Positions 50,101 through 61,677 of a DNA stretch of 64,000 bases are shown piece by piece. The DNA lies in contig CM037474.1 of assembly GCA_021014325.1 (NCBI GenBank), forward strand, positions 7,419,130 to 7,483,129. Direction: 5' to 3'. Below the pieces are notes generated by a model, which was given only the letters and a program-made list of their open reading frames with translations, was not told where the DNA came from and made no database searches. Source of the stretch: Plazaster borealis. Lineage: Eukaryota > Echinodermata > Asteroidea > Forcipulatida > Labidiasteridae. Within the stretch, counting starts at the first letter, position 1. Each line of letters begins with the position of its first letter. Position numbers and translations under genes: made by a program.

Positions 50101-52907
50101 TATGTTGTATTAAGGTTGTTACTGTACAAACTTCTAATAATGGTGAGGTGTAAAGTTTGCCATAAATATGTTACTGATTTGTCCAATATAGGCCACCCTA
50201 TGCCTATAGGCCTACTATATACCTGTAGTCGTTTTAGGCCCTGAACTCAACATTAGCCTAACGTTTACGAAGTTTTCTTTTCACTGGTTGGTTGAAAGGC
50301 GTGTTTGTTGAAATTTGGACGAAAGAGACCAACTTCCCCACGCCAATCATGCACCATGTATACCTTTAATCGAATACACGATCCGGGATAGACTTCACCG
50401 AGCTGCTTAAGCACAACAAGTTGCTAAGCACAAAACAATTTTGCTTACCATGATAGGTTGTGGCAAGCTTCCGGGGTCGACCAGGGAAGTTACAAGATCA
50501 ACATTCCTCAAAATGGAAGCTAAATTTCCCCTGGACACCTTATAGACTAGTGGGTCCAACGTTTTGATGGGATTTTGCATCAAAAATGTTAAGAGACCAT
50601 GCATGGGTCAACGCGAGAGGAGCAGTTCTTCAGACTCGAGAATGAAATGTCGACGTTTTTTTTGTTTTAGATCTTTTACATTGTTAATGTTACAGGCTAA
50701 CTTAAAAAGGGAAGAGATGATTTAAACATAAATCGTTGAATTTGAGAGGGTTTCGACCTTCGTTTACAAAAGCAAAAAAGCAGCCCAAAACATCTCCCAC
50801 ACAAACAAACAAACAGCGAACAACGCCACAACAAACAAACAATAAACAAAATGTGGCTAACCCCATATCCTCACTATCACTAAAGGTCTTGGGTGCGCAA
50901 CTTTACAGGCGGGACGGGTGTGGTCTAGCTATATGTATTAGGCCTATCATAATTCATGATCCAGTTTTCAAAAACACGTTAAACGCCAGCACGTTCGGTC
51001 TTTTTTACTTTGCGTTTACCCGCGGTAGATTTTTGATTTCTTGTCTTTATATTTAAACAATATACATGGACATTATAATTATAGAGTTCTTCCATATTTC
51101 CAAACGGAATTTGCGACATTAGAGATCATAAACATCCTTGAAAATGTACTTGTTTATAATAATGATGCGTGTGTGCGCCAGCAATTGACAACCCATGCTT
51201 TACCTGCAAATATACACGGCAAAAGGGAAATTGACACGGGTATATCGAGTGACTTCCCCGGTGGGTTAATTCCCTGCTGGAACAATGTCTGGCTTTGTTA
51301 CCAAAGCATGTATATGAAGTACCACATAAAACATGTCGGTATCGTTCTGGTAATCTGAATAATGATCAATTGATAGCGTGCTTGTATGGAAATCATTGCC
51401 ACGATCGTTTGAAGCAAAAGGGAAAACAATTCAATAGGCCTATCAAACAAAATTCAAGCTGGTTCCTACCACATTCCTCAACAATTTAAGTAGTTCACGC
51501 GGTATGAAAGTCGAGAATGTTTTGTTCATTTGCCAAAAGGCTTATCACCCTAAGACGATGTGATCTTTGTTTACAAAAGTGGTGTGGTGAAATACAGTTT
51601 CCCGCTCAGTGGATGCGTGAGTATTTGTGTAATTTTCAAACAGATATACAAGCTACATCTTATGTCACATCTTTCAAATAATTAAGACGGACCCGTGACG
51701 TCACATCTTCCTCTAATGTAAAATAAAATGCTTATGAGTACTGGCAGACTAGCCGTCCTGTTTTTGTTTGTTTTGTTTTGGGGTTTTTTAGTTTGTTGGT
51801 GTTTTGTTTTGTTCGTTTGTTTGTTTTGCTGCTTTGTTTTTGCTTTTGTTTGTTTGATTTGTTTCCTTGGCTCGCTGTATCCACAACATGTATTATAGTT
51901 GTTCAAAGAGTCAACTCAAGTGACACAGCTTTACCGAGAATAAAGGGAAATAACTAAATAAAAATGTAATTACAATTTAACAACTCTGGCCGAAAAATAA
52001 AGTTTAAATCTAAAGGGGGAAGTACGGATCGAGAGGAAAAAGTGAACATTAATTATGATAATTAGTCTTTTACCTGACAACATTTGTTGGCCGAATAGTG
52101 TTTCTTCATTTCCAAACGATGTGCAGTTCCATCTTCTATATCTGAACTGATGACGACACTCAGTAAGGCCCATATCGGCACCTTCTCCAATAGCTACAAT
52201 GGCATCAGGTCTGTTCTGACATATGGACCGTTGCCGTGGACTCAGTCCAGGTATCTTGCTGCAGATAACATTGGCACCAAGAGCTACCACTGACGACATG
52301 GCCCTGTTGTATGTAACGGAATATATCACATTAGCTACAAGTCACGTGCTGCGTTACTGTGCCATAGACAACAATCTTTGTAGATTATTGTTATTAACAG
52401 CAATGTATATTTTTCCCAGTGTGTTAATGCATCGCACCTCACGCCCTTGTCGCCAAAATTGTGAGATAATGGTGAATGCTTTACCTATTCGTTTTGCGAC
52501 CTTTTCGCAGGCGTTTTTTCTTACTTGCTTAAGTATTTCACATAATGCTTATTTTACGAAAGAAAATTCCACCGGCAATCAAAAGTCATACGCCTCAAAA
52601 CAACCTATAAATAGGAATGCTACCGATATTTCGTTTAATACAGAATGCGAGTTCTTTCCTACTGAAAGCATGTATCTTAATTTCTATAAAGTGAACAACG
52701 AAGTTTCTTATTTTCAGACACTTTTCAACGAATTGACCTTAAGCTGGATCGACTCGTATTGATTTGAAATCAAATAGAATGATTAGTACTCAATTTTAGA
52801 TGAATTACTCACACAGCGTTTGAGTGGTCCGAAATTGCTGATTTTGTGATGAAAAGTACTGTTACCATCAGTAAAAGTTTGCCGATAACTCCCGTGTTTA
52901 CATCCAT
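43635..52907 (-). CDS. Wnt7: Wnt7 orthologue, complete 4-exon coding region
   Basis: Coding exons on the - strand are 52907-52813, 52303-52074, 45579-45311 and 44114-43635, totalling 357 residues; vertebrate Wnt7 proteins are about 349. Residues 1 to about 26 are a signal peptide with hydrophobic core [10 protein letters not shown]. Conserved blocks are [51 protein letters not shown] and [16 protein letters not shown]. Ser214 in HGVSGSC is the expected Porcupine palmitoleoylation site. The C-terminal Cys-rich domain ends EEYTCK. Several Asn-X-Thr/Ser sites are visible, including NCT in exon 2. The details match Wnt7 rather than other Wnts: the VxxIGEG segment, TTLPPFR after the lipid site, and [22 protein letters not shown]. 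Wnt7 is a secreted Frizzled ligand. The start is the only Met preceding the signal-like segment. The gene is convergent with ATXN10. Confidence 0.95.
44115..45310 (-). other. Wnt7 intron 3
   Basis: 1.2-kb intron with ordinary GT-AG ends and no recognised element. Confidence 0.85.
45311..45579 (-). CDS. Wnt7: Wnt7 coding exon 3
   Basis: The acceptor is TGTCTTTTTAG| and the donor GACAG|GTGGGT. It encodes [52 protein letters not shown] and [15 protein letters not shown]. It ends in phase 0 and continues into [10 protein letters not shown] of exon 4. Confidence 0.95.
45850..46700. repeat. Degenerate satellite of about 33 bp in Wnt7 intron 2
   Basis: The core CTCTGACCYCATGTTCGGGT followed by TWTTCCRATT recurs at about 33-bp spacing. 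It is clearest at 46165-46385 and diverged on both sides. The array is interrupted by a MITE at 46005-46142 and by unrelated sequence near 46410-46580. Confidence 0.8.
46005..46142. mobile_element. 138-bp MITE inserted in the 33-bp satellite
   Basis: Its ends are inverted copies. The left arm contains CCGAATTGGCGGCTTCGACT followed by ACGGCTACGG. The right arm contains the complement with one change (GTCGTAGCCGCCAATTCGG). The repeats extend outward with some mismatches to a possible TAA duplication. The loop contains TTGCTAAGGGTGTTGCTAAG. Confidence 0.75.
46785..46894. repeat. TTTGG and CTT microsatellites
   Basis: A TTTGG-type repeat (46785-46816) is followed by a T run, a G run and an uninterrupted CTT repeat (about 46859-46894). 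They lie inside Wnt7 intron 2. The ORFs of poly-Phe and poly-Ser there are repeat artefacts. Confidence 0.9.
46895..52073 (-). other. 5' part of Wnt7 intron 2
   Basis: This is most of the 6.5-kb intron 2 (45580-52073). It is AT-rich with no exon or gene recognised. A run of CAAA/AACA words occurs near 50800-50850 and GTTTTGTTTT words near 51770-51860. Confidence 0.65.
52074..52303 (-). CDS. Wnt7: Wnt7 coding exon 2
   Basis: The acceptor is ATACAACAG| and the donor TTGTCAG|GTAAAAG. It encodes [20 protein letters not shown], then the [39 protein letters not shown] and TLFGQQMLS blocks. These are diagnostic of Wnt7. Confidence 0.95.
52813..52907 (-). CDS. Wnt7: Wnt7 coding exon 1 (signal peptide)
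   Basis: This 95-nt exon runs from [10 protein letters not shown] through the hydrophobic core to SDHSNA, with donor GCTGT|GTGAGTAA. The two leftover bases (GT) join G of exon 2 to give Val. It is too short for an ordinary ORF listing and was found by searching upstream of exon 2 for a phase-2 donor. Confidence 0.85.
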
Positions 52908-55900
52908 TTGGCTGACTTGTTGGCTATCTTACTTAGAGACTTCGGAGTTGTATTTTGTGTTCTGTACTGTTTGTTACTCTGAGACATTGTAAGTGGCTGC
53001 TTTCCCAGCACACGTTGAGCGCCGATGGCTAATCGTATGTAAGATGTGTGGCTGTGATTAGCAAGCTGGGGCTCACTTGGCAGGCAATTGAGCTGTCCAA
53101 ACACACCCCATGATTGGCTATGTGGTTTACCTAGTGCCTCTCCTAAGGTATCCCACGTTGTGCCGCTTGGAGGGGCGATCAGCACCGAGCAACCCTTGCC
53201 TTTGTAAACCCTCAGCTATGTTTTGCAATGTCGGAATTGGCAAGGCTTTGTTCGGACGCAAAGGTGCCCACAGTCGATCCCAAAACTTGTTTGCATATTA
53301 CCCTACCGTCCAAACGAAAATTGCCATTGGGGATATTGTTTCAAAAGGTACTAAGTAACATTTGACTAATTAAAAACATCATACAGGCAGACCTGATAGA
53401 TTGACGAAAGTAAGATGGTTTTCAAAAAAAAGCTTAATCAGAACACTAGTCAGTGTATAGAGGTTCCACACAATTATTTGGATACATTTCTATACACCGA
53501 GACGGTTGTGCATCTTTATCTATGATCAAATTTTGAAAAGGTCAGCAAATTTGTTTGAAGTAGACGCCTCGGGACTTATATTTGATAACAAATTGTCCGT
53601 CATATGTTATTCATAAACAGAACAGTGAAGTTACCGGAAATTAATAACGACATTTATGAATAAACCTTACATTACCGCCCGAAAAAAATAGTTGAGATTC
53701 GTGTCTATCAAATAGGGCCTATGCTAGTTTTTTTACTGTGTCCTTTTTTACACAAAGGCTACATTATACAAACTAATCAAAGATCTCAGAGCATAGAGGA
53801 AAAGGTAGTTTTAAGGCAGTTACACTAATATACAAAATTATGTAAATCTGCAAGGTCTGTATGTAGAGTTATCGGTTTTAGTTTGTAGCATTTTGATGTT
53901 GCATGTGTTTTGTGACTGAAACAATGGTCATGGTTTGATAGATTTATCATTTGGTTTCCAACTCTATCTCTGATAATCACATTTCTAGAAACCTTGTCAG
54001 TTACTGCATATCCGTTTATTGTGTTCATTTTTTGACATGATCTCCATGCCCGTATTTTTGCCGTTAGGTTATTGGATTATTGTTTCCATAGAGCCCGTTA
54101 TTAAAATGGATGTTTGTTTGGCACACCTTCACAACCCCTTTCCCCGTCCCCCGTCCCCCGCCTCCTCTCCCCTATCTCGCTCTCTCTTCGATTGCTCGTA
54201 ACGAACACCATAGTTTGAAAAGTGACACCACAGTTTAGAACGGAAGCCACCGTGTATTAACTTTTTTGAATAATTAGTAAGGTTGGTTCGGGAAGGAATA
54301 ACTTCGCTTTTGTTTTAACTAGTTATTCGATGGACTTATTGAGATAAATTTACTTGTGGTTAAATGTTATACTATCACTGTCCAGTTTGTTCAGGTAGTT
54401 TAATTTAAAATTCCGTATCACAAATTTAGGATACACAATTTCTAATTAGATAAGAATTACATAACTGAATGTAATAATCGTCATTGCCGAATCGTCTAAG
54501 GGCACCTTCTACTCGACCCCAAAACCCCATGAGGTCGTGACGTAATTAGTTGACAATACAGTTTATATAAGTTCCGGTGTATTCATTCTGCTACTTCCTA
54601 ATAGTGTACCGGTCTTCTTGTTCACATTAAAATATCGTTACTTTCTCTTGGGTACATCACAAAAAAAGAAGCTCAATTAAATACCTCCACATATTTCTCA
54701 ATTACGAAAAAGACACGATAGCATAGGAGTTAGATTGCTTCCTTTTGATGGTTTACACCACAGGGCTAATCCTTAATTACATGGAGCTAATCTCATCACA
54801 CCAAGAAAGGGCAACATCCTCCTCATCCTCCTATGTATGTTTAGGGTAATACAAGTAATAGACCTGTTATTGTCACAAGGATGTTATGCGTTTACAAATG
54901 CAGTCTGTATACGACTACTTTCAATTCATCTTAACAGACAGCTATTGTGTTTCAAGAAATGAACTCACAAACACATTTATGTTTTCATGACAAAAGCACA
55001 AATTGTTTTCTTCTCAAAAAAAAAAAAACATTTAGAGTAGGCCTATCCTGATTTATATTTTAGTAATAATATCTACACAAATTACAAACTTACACAATGT
55101 AATTGTCAGACAAAGTGGAGTTTTATGCAAACCTCTTATTTATATTTGGTATCTCCCTTGGGCTGAGTCATTGTATTATAATACCATACAGGATTTAAAA
55201 TACAAATCACTGAGAAGATTACGTTTTATGTATCAGTTGGAGATTTCTAGCCCATTGTGGAAGCACTTGTCCTCGAGTTACCTCCTCTAACTACACGATA
55301 TTTAAAAAGTTTATGTTTTTATAGGCCTATCCCTGTTCCGAAACCTTTAAATATACCTTATCAGAATTAAATATTAACATAAAGAAAGCGATCATTGGGC
55401 TAAACCGTTAGCCAATTTAGGCGAAGCGCTTGGTGCTAAAATTTACCATTCTTTAGCGGTAAATTTCCTAAATACATAATTAAGATTCTGAGTTGTCTTA
55501 ACGGGTTTATTTCAGGAATTTGCAGCTAATTATTTCCACATTAATGAAACAGAAAAACTATCTGGAAATGCTACCGGGTGCTCGTTCACTGAAACGAACA
55601 AATAAAAAAAGGTTGAAACTATCACAGGATTTGTGTATTTCTTATAATAATATAAATGGGCTTCTTTAAAGCAAAGTAACGTGTGTGGTTTCATTCCGTT
55701 TTTCATTCCGTTGAAGCCTTGGTTTAACCATGGTTTAACTGTGACTGCGAAACTTGTCAGGAGTTGGACCGCACCCGAGCCATATAGACTGTGTGTATCG
55801 TGCGAATGCTGCACTTGGAAATAGTCAGTCGTACATAAAAGGCAGTCGGCAGTAAGTGAACCAATTCTTCTAATTGAACTTGAAAGATCTGTTGCATTCA

Positions 55901-58181
55901 TAGGTAGGTGAATTCTGTTGCACAATTAGTTTTCTTTCCTGTAAACACTACAAGAGACAACCGCCCGTTAAGACATGACCACAACATAACACCTCCCATG
56001 CCACCTATGTGTATTTTAGTTTGTGCATAGAATATCCCAAGGCTGTTTCCGACAGTGAGATTGCCTGAGGTATCATTGAAGGCTTTGGCGGTAAGACGCA
56101 TGGGGCTCCGTCCACTGTGGTTAGAGTTTGGCTCCTACAAACTGTGCAATGACCCAGTAATACTTTGGAGTTGTTAAATGTTTCATTTCTGCTCATTCTC
56201 TTTTAATTCCTTGTGAAGTCTGCCAAGAAAAACTTGGTCATTAGAAGCCATACATGGCATGACGTCTTAACACAATGCAGTTTGAACTATCAGGGAAAAC
56301 GTACTGGAGCCGACGGGTGGTAATAGATTGTTTAAAAATACACCTATTTTGGCCTAAGTGTCTTGCTCTCTTGATTTTTGTTATCTCATATGCATGTTAA
56401 GACCATGCTGTACCATTTATGCTACTAGTTTTTATTAGCTACTATTATTCTGTCTTGTTGACCGATATTTAGTCACCACGCCCATACAAATACCGTTTGT
56501 AATTCTTTTTACTTGACTCTTCCCGTTATTCCATCCAGCAGGCCACACGTATAATACTCATGTTACATTGTTTTCTGAAGTGCAATTCCAATAATGCTTG
56601 TCTTGGTCTTCATACGAAAAAGTCCAAACTAATACAGACTTGTCCCCAGGTGTGCTCAGAATGTCCCTGACACAGGATATATTGACGAGTTATTCCATTA
56701 GCATCAGATTTCACAAGTGACACTGATTCGTAGTGCTGAACCATAGAGAAACTGTCCTTTCTCTATGGTTGAACCAACATTCTCTTACAATTGTTTAGCT
56801 TTAAAAATATATATATATATGTAAATATATACAGGCCTTTATAACAAACGTCTTTTAAGTAGATGTATTCTACCTTCTATAGAGTCAGAATGTTCTGGCA
56901 ACATTAACAAAACTGTACCCTTACAGAGATTATTCAACTTCCCACAAGATCAGGTTCCAACTGTTTACGTCACTTGACTAGATTCAACTGCAGGATGAAT
57001 CAACCCTAATAGGTCATGTAGTAAGACAGGGGAATGACAGAGAGATTAAGTTTAAGTTAACAATGTGCAGGGACTGCGCCTGCCATTGTCAAAATCATTC
57101 TATGTAGTTGTGTTTTTATATAGGAGTTTCTAACAATTTTGTTGACATTAATTTACTGTGAAGCTCTTCTACTGGTACCTAATGCTGTTTTTCGTGTGTA
57201 TGTAGTGCAAGAACAAAAACATGTAGTGGTTCAATAAAGGGACCATCATTAGAGCCTGTAAAGATATGAACGTCTAGTGAACAGTTCCAGTCCAAACATC
57301 AAGCCGGCAGTAACATGGATGAAGAATAGGAGTGTAACAGTTATGTTTGTGGCCTGCAGGAACACCTATGGATTCGGGATTAACACCTGCCACTTAGCCA
57401 TCAACTTAGGTCGCTAGGTCGCCCAAACTGCTCCTTTGACGAGTACGGTAGGGTTTATGCGCTTGATCTGTCCTTTCTCTAATGCTGCAATCATGCAAGA
57501 TTCATGATGTCGCAGTCATGCTCACCAATACACAGATGTGCATAATATAATGATAAATAATGTATGCAGAAACAAACTCGATTTTTGTTCTTCACTTTTT
57601 CAAGAAAACCTCACAAACCTTCCACTTCTTGTTAGCTGGGTGAGGTAACAATAACCGCAATAACTTAAGATAAAATCTCCAGAAATGTGTGTAGGCATAT
57701 TGGGACTATTGATAAACTATAATGTGTAATGTGAAGTATACTCGGATATTGGTCAATCGATATTGCATTTTGCCAATTTGGCGCCATCATGACGTTTTAA
57801 TCTTACTTCTATTATCTTAGCGTTATGGAACTAAAAGTTCTTTATGAACATAGGTCGATTGAGCTCTAATTTCGCAACTTTCTTTTAGATAAGAGCCACT
57901 TATGTTTCCGTAAAGTTGTTTAGAGTTTACGGTCACCTTCCCTTGAAACATTGATAATTTGTTAGTGCTATTATTGAAGCTTCATTTGTAACTAAGAGTT
58001 TAGGCCTACGCTGTGTTCCTTTTCACATCTACTCAGCTCTTTTGTCACAAAATCAAATACGAAAGAATCCTTGATACACAATGTAATCAAGCATCTTACC
58101 AAATTTTGTTTTTCTTTTGATAACAAACATCTCATACATAGGACTTGAAATGTGTTTACGTTCATCTAGGGCCAGCAAACC
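52908..58181. other. Wnt7 5' flank
   Basis: No gene recognised. The first few hundred bases should hold the Wnt7 promoter and 5' UTR. An inverted CCAAT word (GATTGGCT near 53113) is present but no clear TATA box. A - strand open frame near 56143-55898 (containing AKAFNDTSGNLTVGNSLGIF) follows a TTTGTAG acceptor-like site but matches no family I know. Confidence 0.5.
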
Positions 58182-58317
58182 GGTTCTCATGGATATGTTT
58201 CCATGGATGCAGAAACCTCCATAATGTACAGAACTTTGCTTATCCATCGGGTTCTCATGGATATGTTTCCATGGATGCAGAAACCTCCATAATGTACAGA
58301 ACTTTGCTTATCCATCG
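58182..58317. repeat. Exact 68-bp tandem duplication
   Basis: 58182-58249 is repeated base for base, by eye, at 58250-58317 (GGTTCTCATGGATATGTTTC...). Identity implies a recent event. Confidence 0.9.
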
Positions 58318-60333
58318 GGCCAAAGGCAGGTTGTGTTTATTACAATGTGCCACTCCACGCGGTGTGGACATAGGCCTACCTGTAGGTATGCATACCCATT
58401 CCCGATCCACAATATTAGGCCCAGCATAAATTTGATTGAGGTTCCGATAAATTCAGCTAGGCCTATTTCCAATCAAAACACACTTCATTGAGGAAATTCG
58501 AAATCTATTCCAAGCATGTGCTTTTTTTGGTGTGTCAACCAATAAAAATACACTCCTTGTCATATAAAGGCAAGGTATGCATAGACTGTTAAAGGTGTAG
58601 TCTTTTAACCCAGACGGAATCTTGCCAATTCATTCTTTGTAGTATGACACATAACTTTAACGAATTTCCCTGTGCTAGTAAAGAAGATTGATGCGAGGAG
58701 AAAGTCGCATACCTTCTTAAATAGCGCGGAAGTTCATTACGATGGGTATGTACAGTCTTGTCACAGCGTTTATATGATGTATGATTTTGCAATCTCAATT
58801 TCCATTGTATTTCTGTACAGACATATTACATTATTTCAGCATAGAACTGTCAGTACAGAATTGCCATTTCATTTCAATCAAACCACGTAAATACGCTGTG
58901 AACTTTGTTAGTTTTTGCAGATTGTAACACTAACAGCACAAAAGTCTAATGATTGGAAATAAATAATACAATTACGGACAAAATCAAAGAGCTGCCAAGT
59001 CATAGAAACATTACTCTTAATAAATTCACCAACTCAAGTAAGATTTAATGGTGCACCAGTCATGCAGAATATTCTTCACGAGATGTTTTGGCTATAGTAG
59101 TAACCTGTTAATTCTAAATGACAAAAAATTAATTTACTTTGCTTGGCTAACTACTGCGCTTAACAGACGACTAATAGAATAATGTATAGTACACCGTGGA
59201 TCCTTGGACCTGACTGACCATCCCGCCCATTCTAATTCCGTGTTGTGCTTATAAGCTTAACAAACTTCCGTTTGTCTCCCTTTAGTTTGATTAAGATTAA
59301 TTCGTTTATATCATTATATGAAAACTGCTACGTGGGTTGGAATTTGCTAATACACGCTAAAGTCAATTTGTTCATCTTTTCGATATTGTGTGAAGAACTG
59401 TCAATCATGGGAGGTCCATCATAAAAACAACCCAAACAAGCGCCAAGTTGGATGTGCTTCAACTCGGTGTTATGGATTTTGACCTTTGAGTTTTAGACAG
59501 ACATTAAAGTCACGGACGGAAATTCTTCTAACCTCGGATAACTTTAAAAAAAAAATATTAGCACGAATTAATTGTAGGGATGTGTTTATCAAAAGATAAT
59601 GCCGGTGAGCAAGACTTCAACCAGATCGAACTCTTGGTTTCCCCAAAATCCGAACGTGCTTCCCAACAGCTATAGTTCTGATAAATTGACTAACCATTCT
59701 ACATGTATTCTCTTATTGTTTCGAAATCAATCATGACAAACGATAATAATTGTGTTCATTTGTTTAGCTATTTACTTTCGTAAATGTATTGTTGTCAAGT
59801 TTGCATTGTATCAGATAACTGACTCTAAAATGTGTAATGTACGAAAGTAATTTGAAATGTACATCCTGTTGGATTGAGTACCTGTTGAGGGTATCTTCAT
59901 TATATCAATGCACTATCAACTAATAATACACTATATGGACGCGGTTAACCTTCTATATATGGCAGGTAACAGTCTATTCATCATAATGAATAATTTGTTG
60001 CACGTTCAAAGGAAATGAAAGACTGTGACTAGAATGATTTATCGCAGAGCCCCCAAGTCTATTGTTGGTTGAACATTCAAACAATTCTTCATGAGCTAAC
60101 ATCCTGCTCTGCTCTCATAATCCCTCAACATAACATTGGAAATGACTCATAATTACCCTCCTACCTGTGTACCAATGTAACACTATCAGAATGTCAATTC
60201 CCATCAAATGTATACTTATATGAATTACTTTAAGACCCATTTCATCGGTTTGTTTCCATCTGCATGTTTTTGTTAACTCATTAATTCCTTATTTGTTGTT
60301 GTAGTTGTTGTTGTTGTTGTTTCTTGTTGTTTC

Positions 60334-60375
<42 letters not shown>

Positions 60376-61566
60376 TTGTTACGAGTGAAAACAAACGGTA
60401 ATGTTATTTTGTACTATAACCAGCTAGCTCAAGTTCAGCTGATACTTGAGGCACTTTTTAAGGGAAAAAATAATTATCTGTCATTGACTACTTCATCATT
60501 ATCATTGGTGTTTATTTTTTTCAAATCTTCGGACATTAAAAATACCTTGACTAGGAGTCGTCCAGCAAGGAAGTAAAAAAAGTGAAACAAACCTGTCATC
60601 ACACAGATGTTTCACGGTATTGAATGCAATGTGTCTTATGACACATCGTCATGTCCTCACCCATCTGCATGTATTCCCAACGTTGGAGTTTATTTTACTA
60701 ATTTACAGTCAACCAACTTTCTTAATCACATCAAATCGTTAGAATTAATCGTTCCGATTTGTGTTCCGTTAAGAAAATATGAACATTGACGCACCAGAGC
60801 AATAACACCGAGAAATATGTACTGAGGTGAAGCTTGCATTTTCCCCTTTTTGTTCACGATAAAATTGGCCTAAATGCAAACGTTCTTTGACATTCTGATT
60901 TAACCATGTTATGCTTGGATGGCAACTGGGCTGGTGTGGAAGGAGAACTTACGGGTGGATGAGGTGTACTTACGTTCAGAAATTAACAAAAACAAACAAT
61001 TAAAGACTTATTTAATTACACTAAGAGTTGCTTCATATGTGTAGACCTATGATTACAGTTTTATGTAGAGAGATGATACACAGCCTTGTTTTGGGGAACA
61101 TCATAATCCTTGTTAAGAAACATCTATAGATGGCATTTGTTTTTATTAAACGCTTAATAAAATTGACAAACAAATGTGAATTCTACACAAGTCTGAGCGC
61201 AACCGACGGTCATAGTTCTCATACAGAACGATCGGCGAGAATAGCCTGTCAACTTTTACCAATCGTGTAAGCTTTTGGGTTCAAACAATTACCAACGATA
61301 GGGCGTATGGGCTACCAGATCTAAAGCTCATTTTTGTGAGTTTTGATTTTTATTTTTCTCTGGGGAGAGGTTACGTGCCTAAATTAGAAGATTTATGGAT
61401 AGCACAAGCGAGTCTTCAAGACATTGATATGATACAATGGAAATAGCTATGTTGGTGTAACCTTTTTGTATATCATCACCTTTACAGGTTCGTTTGTTTG
61501 TTATGCCATCCTTAAAAATATTTGACTTGGATTGGATTTGTCATAAAATTCAAAAAGTAGACTCAC
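58318..61566. other. Distal Wnt7 5' flank
   Basis: AT-rich, with one TTG microsatellite (60293-60374) and no recognised gene. Confidence 0.5.
60293..60374. repeat. TTG trinucleotide microsatellite
   Basis: About 82 bp of mostly uninterrupted TTG with two TTTCTTG interruptions. The poly-Leu ORF through it is an artefact. Confidence 0.95.
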
Positions 61567-61677
61567 CCTAAACATGATCCAACAATTATCCAAGCGAAAA
61601 AGAGTCGCAGCAATCCAAAGAACGAGAAGTAGAACATAGCTTCCCAGTATAGTTCCTGATGATTTAACGCCGCCCAT
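61567..61677 (-). CDS. Orphan exon candidate encoding a signal-peptide-like segment
   Basis: On the - strand an ATG is followed by 37 codons (MGGVKSSGTILGSYVLLLVL then WIAATLFRLDNCWIMFR) ending at a consensus donor, AGG|GTGAGT. The product has a hydrophobic core from about residue 10 to 25, as in a signal peptide or membrane anchor. It ends in phase 0, whereas Wnt7 exon 2 needs phase 2, so it is not a simple alternative first exon of Wnt7. It may be the first exon of another gene, or chance. I found no convincing partner exon. Confidence 0.3.

Noticed and set aside
52223..52762. 179-codon + strand ORF
   Set aside because: It runs antisense across Wnt7 exon 2 and intron 1 and shows no family resemblance.
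60334..60576. ORF with a poly-Leu start
   Set aside because: It is produced by the TTG microsatellite; the remainder has no similarity.
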